Assembly (NCBI GenBank): GCA_015039465.1
Contig: MU130355.1
Coordinates: 1-64,000, forward strand
Direction: 5' to 3'
Source: Phlegmacium glaucopus
Lineage: Eukaryota; Basidiomycota; Agaricomycetes; Agaricales; Cortinariaceae
Length of the DNA stretch: 64,000 bases
The notes under the pieces are model-generated. The model worked only from the letters and a program-made list of their open reading frames with translations, made no database searches and was not told where the DNA came from. The first letter of the stretch is position 1. Each line of letters begins with the position of its first letter. Shown here piece after piece: positions 10,331-22,420 of this stretch. The translations under genes and the position numbers were made by a program.

Positions 10331-10876
10331 TGTTAAGTTTAGACAAAAGGGTCACATTGGAGTAACTCCGGAACAAGTAATGGAAAGGACTTTGGCCTCA
10401 GCGTATGTGCTGTGCCACCCAGCTCCTATAGTGTCCTGATTTCTGAACCAGAAGAGAAAGGAATAAGACAGAAGACCTCAGTGACTTAGAGGACGAACAA
10501 GAGGAGGAAACTAAGTTGATATTTGAACTGCAGAAAACATACAAGTTTTCAGTACTTAAATAATAAAAGGAATAGCAACCAAAATATAAAGGATAAATAT
10601 AAAGTGCTGTGTTCTGCTCCTGGAAGGTCCTGCATTCTTTGGGTAAATAATCCATAGCGGGTGTGATGACTGATAGTGGGAAAGTGATGACAAAGAAATA
10701 GCTGTTATGTCAAAGATGTGGTAATGGGTTTTGGAGTAATGTCGGATGAGCTGGAATGATACAGAGAAGTCTCGGAGTTGGATGTAGGAGGAGTAGATCC
10801 AGAAACAAGGGAAAGTACTAGAACAGAGTATGGACTACCGGAGCTGGACCGGAGTAACATATAATGGAATGTAACA
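10331..10876 (+). mobile_element. solo LTR, family 2, copy 3
   Basis: A 546-bp TGTTAAGTTTAG…GAATGTAACA unit, clearly homologous to the nested pair at 4577-5720. The flanking 5-mers are TATAC and TATAT (4 of 5 match). It lies right of the gag leader, where a 5' LTR of a minus-strand element could sit. However, no primer-binding site is obvious next to it, so I treat it as a solo LTR. Confidence 0.8.
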
Positions 10877-11386
10877 TATATTTCTCAATGGATTTTGATA
10901 AAACAAATTGCAAAAAATTCAGAAAAAAAAGAGCTACATGGTTCAAAGCAGAAAATTGTTGAAAATACACAAAATTCCTTGTGAAAATTCCTAGAAGGAT
11001 CTGAATATCCATACCCTTACCTTGTTCCTCATATCCTTCACTTAGGCCTCTTTGGCACTTGTAAGCTCATCCTTGATGAGGTTAGTGAGACTGGGGAGAT
11101 ATATTGCTGAGATGATGAGCAGGATTGGGAGGATGTGGATGATTGACATCAGAATGTATAAGATCTTGGTCATAATATTGCAATTTTCCCAGAATATTTC
11201 ATTTATTTAGGGGCAATATTCAGGACCACTATACCATATACACTATACTATGTATACTTTGCAAAAACAATAGAGGGAAACAGTCAATAACTCAAGGAAC
11301 TGCAACTGTATCAGTAAATGTGACACCAGTGGCTGTGTCACACAGTGTGACTAGGTCAGGCTGTTACCAGGGATTGTTCACCTCCA
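10877..11386. mobile_element. 3' fragment of the 8518-9803 transposon family
   Basis: Nearly identical to about 9296-9803, in the same orientation, ending at the same terminal ATTGTTCACCTCCA. The left portion is missing; the LTR at 10331-10876 abuts the break. The two copies share a long homopolymer-rich segment (GAAAAAAAAGAGCTACATGG). Confidence 0.8.
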
Positions 11387-11883
11387 TTGCCAGTACACAA
11401 AGTGACAGGATATAGGTGGGTAGGATTTGAAAGATGAAATGTAGAAAACCAACATATTTGGTTATGGTTATATTTGTCAAAGTTTGCTGCATAAGCAAAC
11501 AAATAATAATAATAATGTGCTAAAAATACAATTTTGTCCACTTGAAGCTGCATGTTTTTGGCTTATCATCGATAACTATTGTACAGTTAGAACAAAAACA
11601 GAAGACATTCCTATCTTCTAACTGAACTTGATAACAATTCTATGTTATAGACAATGTTGTGTCCTTATACTTTAAGAATAAACAAGTAACAACAAAAAAA
11701 TTCCAGCAATAAGTTGTTGATCTTTGTTTATTTCACCAAACATATGTAAAATGCATGTGACCAGATTACTAGACTCGCTAGCTAGTCACACTCACAAGCT
11801 CTAGTCACATAACATCACAGGAGCACATGATCAAGCAAGGAGCAAGCTCACAAGTGGACTGGGCCACTTCAGGTCCATTTTGA
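11387..11883. other. no gene seen
   Basis: AT-rich intergenic sequence with a short (AAT)n run near 11505 and no convincing coding frame. It lies upstream of the SAP-motif pseudogene and may hold its former promoter. Confidence 0.4.
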
Positions 11884-11941
11884 GTGATGGCCATTTCTCC
11901 TGCCAATCTTGGTGTGCCAACTTCTGTTGACACCTTGATGG

Positions 11942-14060
11942 TTGGCCAAGTCACATGGGATGCAGGGCTTTCCATGTCACCAGCGAGGAACTGGCTCCGG
12001 TCTCAGCAGAACCATAGTTCAGTTCCGGGGACTGGCCTTGACCCAATTTGGGCGCTTTTGCCCCTGTTTGCCTCAGACGCCTTCATCCGCTGTCGGCTCA
12101 GTTCGGCTTGCTGATGCCCCCTGTCCCCTTTCAATCAGATCACTGCCAGAGCAGGACGGAACATGGTGCTTGGATGGCACATCAACAGCGCTGAGTGTGA
12201 TTGGGATCAAGGCCAAGACCACGACCCCGACCCCAATTCTGGCCAGCACTGACGACAGCAGCAGCTCTGTCAACATCGCTCAAGCTCCTGATCCTGATCA
12301 GGCTCATCACCTTCACCTTCACCTGGGCTTCATCCTTGCCCTCGGTTTTCTCACAATAACATCAATCTCAATCTCCTGCTTCTTCTGCCTCGTTTGCAAA
12401 CAGCCAGGCACAATAAATTCCATAATGGACTCCTGCTGCAACAGTGGATGTGGTGATGATCTCATGGATGTAGACATCAAGGAGGAGCCGATTCTGTTCC
12501 CACATGTTGTGGATGGCAAGATGGAGACCTGGCTCCTGGACATGTGAGTTGTCTCTTTTCATTATCCTGATGTGACAAGCTGCCCACTTACTTCAGCCAA
12601 TTTTGATTTTCTGCCCAGAAACAAGCAGAACAAGACAACCCTCAAAGACTGGTGCCATGGATTTGGCCTGCACTACTCTGGCAACAAGAAAGCCCTCAAC
12701 AACAAGCTGTGCACGTTTAGTCGGAATTAGGCTGCATGGGATCAGTGCATACATGTGTTTCTTTTGACAATCATTACATTTGTCGTTTGTTATATTGTTG
12801 TTACTTACTATATATATATATATATAATAGCATCCTTCCCAGAGCTTGTCACACACACAGAGGTCCCCGAATCAGCAGCAAGAGGACTTCCAAGAAGCCA
12901 TCTGCATCCCTTGCAGAGAGCCATTTACCTGGTCAACAACAGGCTGTGCCTCATGCACCAGCAATGCTCCCAATGCAGGCTGTACAACTTGCTGCATTGC
13001 AAGTTGTCAATGGCAAGGCTGACCTCGATTGGGTAAGTTATGCATGACATATATCTTGCTTTCTCCTATTTACTGACCGGTTAATAAACCCAGGCAAACA
13101 ACAGACTGAAAAGGTTCCCTCACATGAACAAGCCAGCCTGTGATGCATATCGAGCCCAGGCAGCTGGCCGACATGTGGTGAGTACCATGTATTCTTTTTT
13201 TTTCTTACCTTATCTTTCTTTTTTTAAAACAGAACACATCTGTGCTCAACAACACCATCAACAGTGGTTTCAATGAGATAAAGGCCATCATCAAGGGACC
13301 ATATCAATGTGTTCTACCAGTGCTTCTTGCAAGTACCCCAACCCCTCAATATTCTTTTGCTGCCAGCACAACATTTGCCGAGCCTCAGCCCGAATCAGAA
13401 TCACCACCTGAGAATATTCAAGAGGATTCCCAAGCCACAACAATCTCCTCACCTGAAGCATGCACCCCTACACTCAGAAATAACACCACTCTCACATTCA
13501 CTCTGGATGATGTCCCATTTCCACCTGCGCCAACACTTGCTGACGATCTGCCTCAACTCAACGGGATGTGGGACGACACATCAACAAATTGGGATGGACA
13601 GTCAGCCTTGCACATCAAGGATGTTCCCATCACCATTGTGTATTGGCCATTTGTTTATGCAAGCTCAAAAGTTGACGGACCTTGGAAGTCAAGGCAGTGA
13701 TGTGCTGAAATCACATCATTCTGAATGGAAGTGTCTTTATGATTTTTTAACACCCACCAGTCTACTTTCCTGATGAGCCTACAAATACAGTACATTGTCC
13801 AGCGATGGTGTGAAGGCTCTGAGGCCAATTTCTGGAAGGAGTTCAGTGATTCAATAGGAACCAGAATGAATTACACAGTGATCATCAACCAGCTCAAAGC
13901 TCTGCAGGTAGAAGAGAACAGTCAGCTTACCGAGCAGGCAAAGAAAGAGTATGGTGATAGCTTTGCATCCACCTTCGTCTACAGGAAGAATGGGCAAGTG
14001 CACATCATGTGTAAGCCAGCTGACATCATGAGGATGTATCAAAAATTACAGGCTAAGTGA
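11942..14060 (+). pseudogene. decayed multi-exon gene with a SAP-like motif, probably transposon-associated
   Basis: Exon 1 encodes Asp/Glu- and Cys-containing sequence ending ..METWLLD. A GTGAGT…CAG intron (12545-12617) joins it in frame to KTTLKDWCHGFGLHYSGNKK and LNNKLCTFS, which fits a SAP-type DNA-binding helix-extended-loop-helix. An in-frame TAG follows at 12727-12729. Later exons are joined by good introns (13034-13093; 13178-13232) and give a basic and then a Pro/Thr-rich region. The frame shifts near 13700. A C-terminal exon (about 13768-14060) reads ..VQRWCEGSEANFWKEFSDS… and ends ..RMYQKLQAK. I infer a mobile-element accessory gene because of the adjacent tyrosine recombinase; the family is not identified. 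Confidence 0.5.
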
Positions 14061-14089
14061 GAGCGAGAGCAGTAGTCATTTGCTTGCTA

Positions 14090-15000
14090 TTCTAATTACC
14101 CACATACATTTTCTAATGGAAAATAATACGAATTCATATAATCTACAAGCAACAACAAGCAACAACAAGACCTTCCGCAGTGAGGGCACCTAACTGTAGC
14201 AATATGTTTCGGGTTGAAGGACTCATCCCGGGATTCCGTTGGGTCGTCACTCCAGGAAATCAGGTACTTTACAATTGTCATGTTAGAGAACTCTGTACTC
14301 CAGCCACCCCACTCACAGATCCTTTGAAGAAGCCAGCATTGAACCGATGCTAGGTACTGACATCCTCCTCATCAAAATGAATGTGTTCTGTAAGGGGTGA
14401 AGTCAAACTTGATCTCAGTGAGGTTGCGACGGAACATCTCTAGAAACTGGGCAGATGTCTCCGAAAGAAAAGAAAAGATAAGGACTCATATCAAATTTAA
14501 AAGGATGAAAGAAGCAAACTTACCACCGCACTATCTCTTTCAGCAGGTCTACCAGCAGCCAGAGGTGATCTTCAAGGTGTGTATCCAGTCAGCCAAGGCA
14601 CAAACAGGGCACAGATAAGTTTCTTCTGGACTGAGAGGGTACAGAACAAATGGCTTGATATCTGTACTGTTACAACAAGATGATAGATAGGTAATCAACT
14701 TATCCATATACATATAATTCACATAAAATATTTACCTCCAAACTGATGTGTTTTACATAAGGGCAGTGTCAGAGTGACCTTACCCTCCTCCTCTAATTTA
14801 ATATGTTCCCTGCGAATTTTCAGGACCTCATCAATGTGAAGCAAACACAAGTATGAAATCATATAGACAGCCTGAACCAGCCGACAGTGGAATGGCCGCC
14901 CCCCCATGAACCAGTGTTCTGACTGTTTGGTGTGCATTTTCCAACCTCCCAAAGCTCAGCTTGATGGTTGAAGTTGTACAGCTTCTCCATCATTCCCTAA
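14090..15000 (-). pseudogene. decayed tyrosine recombinase (phage-integrase fold)
   Basis: Reading leftward from 15000: ..EKLYNFNHQAELWEV.. (with a shift at a G run near 14903). Next comes AVYMISYLCLLHIDEVLKIR with ..VTLTLPLCKTHQFG, the segment around the first catalytic Arg/Lys region. Then ..VCALADWIHTLKITSG.., and finally ETSAQFLEMFRRNL ..TPYRTHSF**GGCQYL and ..EWGGWS..MTIVKYLISW. The HxxR box appears as HSF followed by two TGA codons where related proteins have Arg-Arg. That loses the catalytic Arg and terminates translation. Internal interruptions at 14530-14740 may include an intron. It converges tail-to-tail with the SAP-motif gene. It resembles fungal Crypton-like recombinases; the exact class is uncertain. 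Confidence 0.6.
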
Positions 15001-15756
15001 ACAGGAACTACCCTGGCAGGTGTATGTAATGCACTCAAAATCAAACAACACCTCACTTTTGAGAGATTGGCAATTCTGCCTTGTGTACTATCAGTGGCAG
15101 GCAATATATAAGTTTATGCATTGAACTCACCACTGCTCTCAATTGGCCCCTCCTGTTGATGCCAGTCCTTTACCGATCACCATCCTCTTCACTACTACCA
15201 CTAGCCAGAGCCAGCTTAATGACATATGTCAGGACCTTGATCAAGGAAGGAGGGACCTCTTGGCATCCTCCCACTTAACCAAGGATCAGTTCACTCTTCT
15301 TGTGTGAGTGCCATTGCCATTGCACAGCAACTTTTTTTTGTTTTGTTTTGAGTGCTCTATGTCAATTGTGGATAAGTAGTTGATTCAAATCCAAGTCATC
15401 CAACTTACGGAGGTGCAACATGGTCTTATCCCCTGTCCAAATCCACATCTTTCATCACGTCGCATCTGAGCCCCATTCCTGTTTGGTTCCTTTTTTTGTT
15501 TGGTTCCAGGTTACATCCCTGGATGATCCAGGGATGATCCTGATCCAGATTGTGTTCAGGCTTTACATTGCATCGTGTGTGCACAGACAGTGACAGGCTG
15601 AGGTCAGCAGAGAGTCGAGAGTGCGAGCCGAGCTGGTGCCAGAGTGTGTCTGGATGGGAGTGAGCAGCGTGAGCGGCTTGGGACCATCACAGCTTACCTA
15701 TGCTGGTGATGCATGATTGGAAACTGTTGCTCAGGTCAGCAGAAACTATACTTCAC
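15001..15756. other. no gene seen
   Basis: Intergenic sequence upstream of the recombinase remnant. It contains a poly-T/TTTG run near 15330 and 15490, and a short inverted motif around 15530 (CTGGATGATCCAGGGATGATCC). No splice-consistent coding sequence. Confidence 0.35.
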
Positions 15757-15996
15757 AAAAATTGGCCACACCTCAAAAAAAGTGCTCAAGTTGGGTATAC
15801 ATATTATCAATCTTTTTGCATTTTGAATTGAATATAATAGTTTCTAAAAAGGTGATTTTTAAGAAATGATGACAGTCAAACTTAAATTTTTGAAAAAACT
15901 TGTCTACCCCAATGGACTTAAAATTGAAAAATAACCACTATTTGTATACCCAATTTTGACACTCTTTTTGGAGCTTGAGCCACTTTTTCACTAAGT
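15757..15996. mobile_element. MITE-like element with long imperfect terminal inverted repeats
   Basis: The left arm contains CCTCAAAAAAAGTGCTCAAG and TTGGGTATACATATT. The right arm, in reverse complement, contains CTCCAAAAAGAGTGTCAAAA and TTGGGTATACAAATAG. The arms pair over about 50 positions in register and enclose about 140 bp of AT-rich sequence. No target duplication is clear. Confidence 0.55.
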
Positions 15997-17092
15997 GATA
16001 ACAACAAGATTTGGCAGGCTCCGCCAAAGGTGGCCTGAAATGGACCAGCTAGCTTTGCCAGTTGTTGAGTTTCACTCTCACAAACCACATGCATCTTAGT
16101 CTCACATGTGGCAAAGCCGGTGGGAACAAGCCTAAGATTAGATTGACAACAATGACATACAAGGGTCATGTGTGATGACAACAAATAAACATATGGGGAA
16201 ATCATTGATCGTTGCAACGACAACATTCCCACCCCGTGAAAATTACCATAAAAACACCCTCAAAACACAAAAAAAAAGCATAACAGATCAGTTATAAGAA
16301 CAATACTACATAAGTCTCGTAAAGCAATCATAAAGCAGATGTTTACACAAACACAGGCACACAAGCAAAAAATTCAAAAACTGTCTAGGGTTTTTGCATT
16401 TAGCTGTAAGGCCATATAGCTAGCACCATCACTGGTGAGCCATCATCCAGGATCAGACAATGACAAGACTTCTTGAGACTCGGTGAGTGTGGGTACTAGG
16501 TAGCAAATGATTCAATGTCCGCTTTCACCTGTTACTACCTGTCACGGCAACAATGGTAACATACAGACAGGTCAGAGCCAACCCGTCAACCAACCCATGT
16601 TCACCACCTCACAAGGCCTGATGGTACGGCACCCGTATGCCATATACAGTACCCGTAGCACCCATATTACTTGTATTACAGTAATGGTTGGCAGCCCTAA
16701 TGATGAGATCGACTCTTCATCAACATAGCCTGAGTGCCATTGCATTGCATGGCATTTACAAGTCCCTCGCCATGCTCAGTTCAATGAGATTGCAGAATGT
16801 AACAACAGTAGCATGAGAGTGAGCACTGAGGGTAAACAATAAGCTCATTTTGACGAAAATGAGGACCCACACTAAGGCCTATCATATTCTTGATAAATTG
16901 TAACTTTTTTGACCAGGTCAGGCAGCGGTGGTGGTAGTGTCAATGGTTGTTGAAGTTACGAGGAAGATGAGGGAAGGAAGGGGAAGAAATGCCTATGACC
17001 GCGGCATTACTAAAATAGAACACGGCGTTTGCCGGCGCATTAAGCGTCAACAAAATCCTGGTGAAGACCGCTAGAGACCGCTCCATAAAAGA
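15997..17092. other. repeat-derived sequence, no gene seen
   Basis: The only structure noticed is one half of a 35-bp direct repeat (GGCAGCCCTAATGATGAGAT…) at about 16691-16725, repeated at 17121-17155. The small ORFs here show no domain. Confidence 0.35.
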
Positions 17093-17116
17093 ACGAGTCC
17101 TATAAATAGGACTCGT
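17093..17116. repeat. perfect 11-bp-stem hairpin next to a 35-bp direct repeat
   Basis: ACGAGTCCTAT-AA-ATAGGACTCGT is a perfect inverted repeat with a 2-nt loop. It ends 4 nt before the second copy of the 35-bp direct repeat (17121-17155; first copy about 16691). It may mark an old element end or recombination site. Confidence 0.6.
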
Positions 17117-17155
17117 AATTGGCAGCCCTAATGATGAGATCGACTCTTCATCAAC

Positions 17156-18114
17156 TGATTACCGGCAGTTTACGAAGAGACTATGTAGAGGAAATTCAGA
17201 CTCCAGAGAACGGTAAAGCCATCAACACACCTTAATAAATGTTGAATCCCGCTAACTCATAGGGGGTTATTGCGCTTATTGACCTGCTCTAAAATCGCAG
17301 GCACCCCATTCGAAGTCGTTTCCATTATATCCTTGTCTAAATACAATATCATTGAATTCTGCCGGAAAGGAGGTTTCTGATTAGAACATTTGTGAAGAAA
17401 CTTAGAAAGATGATGTATTCATTCACATGCGATGACGGGTTAAATGATGCTCCAATTTCCTCTGCATTTCGGGCATCCAACATCGCTCTTCACCGACTTC
17501 ATCCCGCAACCTCATCCATAACTTATGACTCATCTGCAGGATCGATTGAGGTCTGTTGCTCTGCTGAAGTGCCTCAGTCGATACCAGCTCATTGAGAGCA
17601 CTCTCAACCTGCTTCTCGGATCTTTGATCATCATTACGACCTTCAGAGGCTTTATCGCCATAGGAAGAAGTTTATCACCTAATCTTTATTTATTTGGTGT
17701 TTCTGACGTACAATAGTGCTTCTTATATTCCAATGGGTTATGCCAGGGTTTGCAATTCCCCGCCTACCAACTTAGAATGTGAAAATCCTATGGGGCATTG
17801 GTTACCAGCGCCATGTGATGCCAGAGCCCTGTGATGTGACAGCTTCGAGTCTTCGACTGTAAATTTAATTATAGTAAGTGTGCATTCATCCTGTCAAAAA
17901 TTTTACGCATTCATGCCATGATGCCGATGAAATTTGAATGCATAGAACTTGGGAGCAGCCCCGTGGCATGAAGCATAGAACGTTTCTCTCTATGAATACT
18001 CACAGTGTTATAAATCTTGAAGGCTGCAATATCTCGTCACTCATCCTCTTCATCTTGAGTAACTTCTAGCACTGCCGCAACTCTTGACAAGCCGTTCACA
18101 GCCCATCGTAACAC
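17156..18114. repeat. upstream part of duplicated segment A
   Basis: 17360-18114 is homologous to about 21645-22420, in front of the second beta-trefoil gene. Shared blocks include the GGTTTCTGATTAGA/GGTTTCTGGTTAGA block and the GATGACGGGTTAAATGATGCTCC block. Shared promoter-proximal sequence includes CATTCATGCCATGAT and CTCACAG…TATAAATCTTGAAGG. The conserved TATAAATCTTGAAGG lies about 105 nt before each ATG and is a candidate core promoter. 17180-17345 resembles the 3' part of both units (20085-20275 and 24265-24460). Confidence 0.6.
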
Positions 18115-18932
18115 ATGTTCTTCAAATACGTATCCCTTTTGATTTTCGCTGCCAGTGCCATTGCTGGTACGATTACACCGGGGACCTACCAAATCGTTAA
18201 CGTCGCATCTGACAGTGCCGCTCGTGCATATGACGGTCCTGGCCTAGTCTTCGTTTCCAGCTACAGGGACTTGGCTGGCTGGTTTGAATTGGTAAGTCCC
18301 AGTCTCGGTCACTTCAATGCCATTCGAATATGTTATAACTATCTGCTTAACAGTGGGATATTTCAGATGCTAAAGATGGTGGTTACACCATCGCAAATGT
18401 CGGCTTGAATATGATCTACATGCTGGACACCTCTGCCGCAGTTTTCGTCAGTCCATAGTTTTCCTGGTCATATAATATATTTCACATAACGTTTTCCAGA
18501 GCCCTGATAATGGGGAACTTCAACTTATTCGTACCAGCCTCGCTCCTACTGTATTCAATATCGAATCTGCAGGTAACGGCGAATACGTAGTACGTCTTGC
18601 CACTCTTTCTGGGTTACTGGGGTAAAAGTAATCCCAATATTTTATCACATCAAGATCAAGCTCCCGAATGAGGACTTACTCTGGAACGCTGAACCTCCCG
18701 TTGTGCCTTACGGAGATGTACGTTGGTCTCATTTCTCATGGTTCGTTTTTAACACCTTCTGTTATCATATACCCAGGTGAAACTCCGGCCTGCGAATGGA
18801 GACTCAACGGAGCATTGGCGGCTTATTCCTGCTCGCGCGCCTGGTTCTGCTCACGCGTCACCGAATCACAATTACGATCGTTGGGATTTACCAGTGCAGC
18901 GCATTCCAGGGAGATTCTTAGGCCAAGTCTGA
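18115..18932 (+). CDS. small secreted beta-trefoil-like protein (protease-inhibitor/lectin type), paralogue A
   Basis: Five exons (18115-18291, 18354-18446, 18500-18589, 18655-18717, 18777-18932) give 192 aa with all phases consistent. Residues 1-18 are a signal peptide (MFFKYVSLLIFAASAIAG). The mature protein starts TPGTYQIVNVASDSAARAYD and has repeated hydrophobic turns ending ..EHWRLIPA.. The T/P-G-Y-I-N opening and repeated xWxL blocks fit a beta-trefoil such as the mushroom I66 protease inhibitors (mycocypin/cospin type) or ricin-B-like lectins. I infer the fold; I cannot tell inhibitor from lectin. The paralogue at 22421-23236 keeps all intron positions. An AATAAA polyadenylation-type signal is at about 19046. 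Confidence 0.7.
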
Positions 18933-20560
18933 TGCTTCTCGGTTTTACGATACATTGATGAGTTTGTATTTTGTCACTGCCATGATCCTCGTTTTCCCCT
19001 TCTGTACCTGTATTCTTTAACTGTGATCATCATGTTTTCTGTACAATAAAAGAACTTCCGTCTTATCACCGTACTCTGAGCTTTCAGGCTTCACGACTGA
19101 TCGATGATTCCTGACCGCGGTGTGTCTCCCTCAACATTCACCCTCACCTGCTCCTCCTCCTCATGCTTCGGCATCCTACAGAGGACTTGCAATGGATCCT
19201 CTGCCGACGTCCCCGGATTCTCCCTCAACATATTGTTTGATACACATGATAGGACTAATGTTCAAATGATTTGGCTGCAAAATCAATGTCAACTCCAACC
19301 GACAACGGTGCCAGCCAGTGACGAGAATCGCAGCCACAACGACATGAGAGGTTCGTTGAAACTGCCTGCCGACCTAGGTGAGAGGTTCTTTCTTCTAGAA
19401 GTAAGTCACATCGACGTATCGTTCGTATGAACAACCAACGCAAAGCGTAACAGCCATTTCTCGGAGATACGCAACAGCTGAATCCTGAGACCAATCAACT
19501 AATCACTGGAGGTCGGCAGATCGTCCTCAACAAACAACCGGGTATCTATCCGTTTATTAATCCGCCGCTCCCGTGGCCCAATCACGCAATTTGTTGAAAC
19601 TTCGATATGAATGCCTCTTGGTACTATGTGCCACGACCATCGACCAGACCATCGACACCTCATTGTCCTATGCCAGACGCCCACGGAAATCCCAGCATTC
19701 CACCTGTTAATTATCGTTCATTAGATCAAATCAGTGTAGATGTAGTACTCTCGATGGAGAGTATGCCTCATATTGTTCTATCTGGTGTCAGTTCGAATAA
19801 AAATACAGATACAAGGTAACCTGGGCTGACGACAAATTAAAGCTGGTGGAAAACATCAAGTTCTGAAATGTAATAACCTGGTTGGTCCTTGATAGGATAT
19901 GTCTAGCTGTAAATTCTTCGAGCAGTCCATTCTCTCTACAAGAGTGGCGAACCAACTGTGCGGCGTGGATACCGGGACGTCCTTTGAATTAGCGATAGAC
20001 TTATGATGGTAGCTTCTACGAGCACTGGCACCTAAAGAATCCACAAGATCAGTCCGAACGTAGTTTCCCTCAATTATGGAAGAACTTAAAAGGAAATACG
20101 GACTCCAGAGAATGGGAAAGCCATCAACCTGCACTTGATGGCAACTTGATGTTGAATTCCGCTACCTCGTAGAGCGGCTTGCGCTTATCGATCTGCTCTA
20201 TAATCGCAGGCAGCCCATTTAACTTTACATTCCCGAAGTCGTTTCCCTTACACCCTTGTCTAAATGCGACATGTCAAATTAGCACCTCAACCGTTGGTTG
20301 GAGAAAACCCGTATTCATATCTGGTTACACTGGGTAGAATTTCCAGCCCAGATATCTGACTCCTAGGTAAAGCGTAGCGGGCCCTGGGCCAAACATCGAG
20401 AAGTCAAGTGTCGACCAGACTTTCTTGAAGGTCCTACGTTGCGCATCGAGCACCTCCCAGGTCCTCCCTAAACCTCCTAAACTCCCCAACGCCCTCACCC
20501 ACCCCCATACCCACACCATGCTTCGAAATCAGCCTTGAGCTTGTGCACGAACCCTTTCTT
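18933..20560. repeat. downstream part of duplicated segment A, no gene established
   Basis: Blocks at 18990-19250 and 19960-20520 recur after the second beta-trefoil gene (about 23360-23670 and 24170-24610). A minus-strand frame with EGNYVRTDLVDSLGASARRS (about 20020-20080) is conserved in both units, but its flanks diverge. I see no start, splice pattern or known domain, so it may be a decayed gene carried in both copies. Confidence 0.45.
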
Positions 20561-22420
20561 AATAACGGACTCGCTGTGGAGGCCGAGGAGAACACCAGTT
20601 GTCTAACGTCAAAGAGCGGAGAGCGGGACGTCCCCTCTCCCTGTCGTGCGTCGTGCCTCAGGGCGTGTATATAGCACTGATGGACGAGATAAGTAAACGT
20701 TCATAAAGTAATAGAGAAAGAAAGACATACCAATAATATGGTTCTGTTTCGCACCCACATGGCGTCTACACATTTTCAACCAACTTCTCACTTTAAACCC
20801 CCGTCGCCGGATCCCACTGCGAAATTTCAACCCAATAATTCACGCTAGGACTGGGATCTCTGATACGATCATTCGAGCGAAGTTCATTCTAGTTGAGGGA
20901 AGTGAGTTGAACCTAGAATGCTGTTTCGTATGTAAAATTTCTCAGAAATCGCTTTATAATAAGAACCGGGAATGCCTTGCCGAACGAAATGACAACGAAA
21001 GGATTTCATATCCCAACCTGTTCGAAATATCTTGTTGGTAAGCCAAGACAGACGAAAAAGGGGTTATTAAACGCACTGAATCGTGGTATGCAAACTAATA
21101 AATAAATAATGCCGTGAACACGGTACAGCACAAGACCATCATTAAAATGGAAATGGCCTCCAACTCTGATGAAAACAGTCCACCACTATCCAGCCGACAA
21201 TGTACACAGTCAAAATGCAAAACAATGCTCTCAGGCTCTAACTTTCAAATCTTGTGAAAAATGTCGAGGAAGCTTCGAAAACAGATCTGGAGGAAGAGAA
21301 AGAGGGAGAAGGATGATGAAGGACCACGACGACACGTTGGAGTGGCCGAGAGATGACAAGGCTGAGTCCAGGTACGTTAATGAATTAATTATTATGAAGT
21401 TAGCCCTGACTCCTGTTGCCATCCTCCATCAAAAGAGTTTACGCTCCGCGAGGTTGCCGCAGACAGGGGTCATCGCACAATAAATTGAATAATTGAAGCT
21501 CCGCACTTTACATAAACATTTTCTGACAGGCAAGCGAGGCTCGAGAGGGCGTGAAAAGAATCGCGTGGCGCTGGTACACGGCTGGGCATCTCTGGATTCA
21601 TCATACATAGGATTTTCTACCAAACGCAGAGGGAACCCCGGGTTTCTGCTGGAAAGGAGGTTTCTGGTTAGATTTATCGTTATTCATTCGGTCACATGCG
21701 ATGACGGGTTAAATGATGCTCCTTTGTTTCCTCTGCATTTCGTGCATCCAACATCGCTCTTCATCGATGCTTCAAAGCTTCATCCGTGACCTCATCCATA
21801 ACTTTCAGGATAGATTGAGCAGGTCTGTTGTCTGCTGAAGTGCCCCAGTCGATACCAGCTCATTGAGAGCACTCCCTCGGCATCTCTGATGGAATGACTG
21901 ATTACGACCTCCAGAGGCTTTATCGCCATAGGTTAGGAAGAATCTTATCACCTAATTTCTATTTATTTGGTGTTTCAAAGTTTGCGTAAAAATATATCTT
22001 CTAATTGTATGGGTTTTGTGTCGGAAAGTCTATGGGGGTTTGCAAATCACCGCCTACCAACTTAGTAAGTGAAAAAATCCTATGGTGAATTGGATTCGGA
22101 GATTATGGGTTACCAGCGCTATGTGGTAAGAGAGCTTCGACTGTAAATGTAACCATAGAAGTGTGCATTCATGTTGTCAAAATTGCTATGCATTCATGCC
22201 ATGATTCGCATGAAATTTGAATTCATAGAACTTGGAAGCAGCCCCACAGCATAATCCATGAAGCATAGAATGTTTCCAGGGCCCCAGAATGGTTTAGTAT
22301 GGATACTCACAGCGGTATAAATCTTGAAGGGAGGGGACTGCAATATTTCAATATCTCTTCATCTCGAGTAACTCCTAGCACTGTCTGCAACTCTTCAAAT
22401 TCACAGTGCATTTTGTAACC
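20561..22420. other. inter-unit region and upstream part of duplicated segment B
   Basis: 20561-21580 shows no gene; the short ORFs have no domain. From about 21590 the sequence is homologous to the upstream part of unit A and carries the dispersed block TCTCTGGATTCATC…GGTTTCTGGTTAGA. That block also occurs at 27380-27470 and, in part, 30340-30390. The TATAAATCTTGAAGG motif lies about 105 nt upstream of the next ATG. Confidence 0.45.

Noticed and set aside
10331..10876. 5' LTR of the gag-containing element
   Set aside because: Position fits, but there is no primer-binding site beside it, the flanks resemble an aged target duplication, and no paired 3' LTR is seen; kept as a solo LTR.
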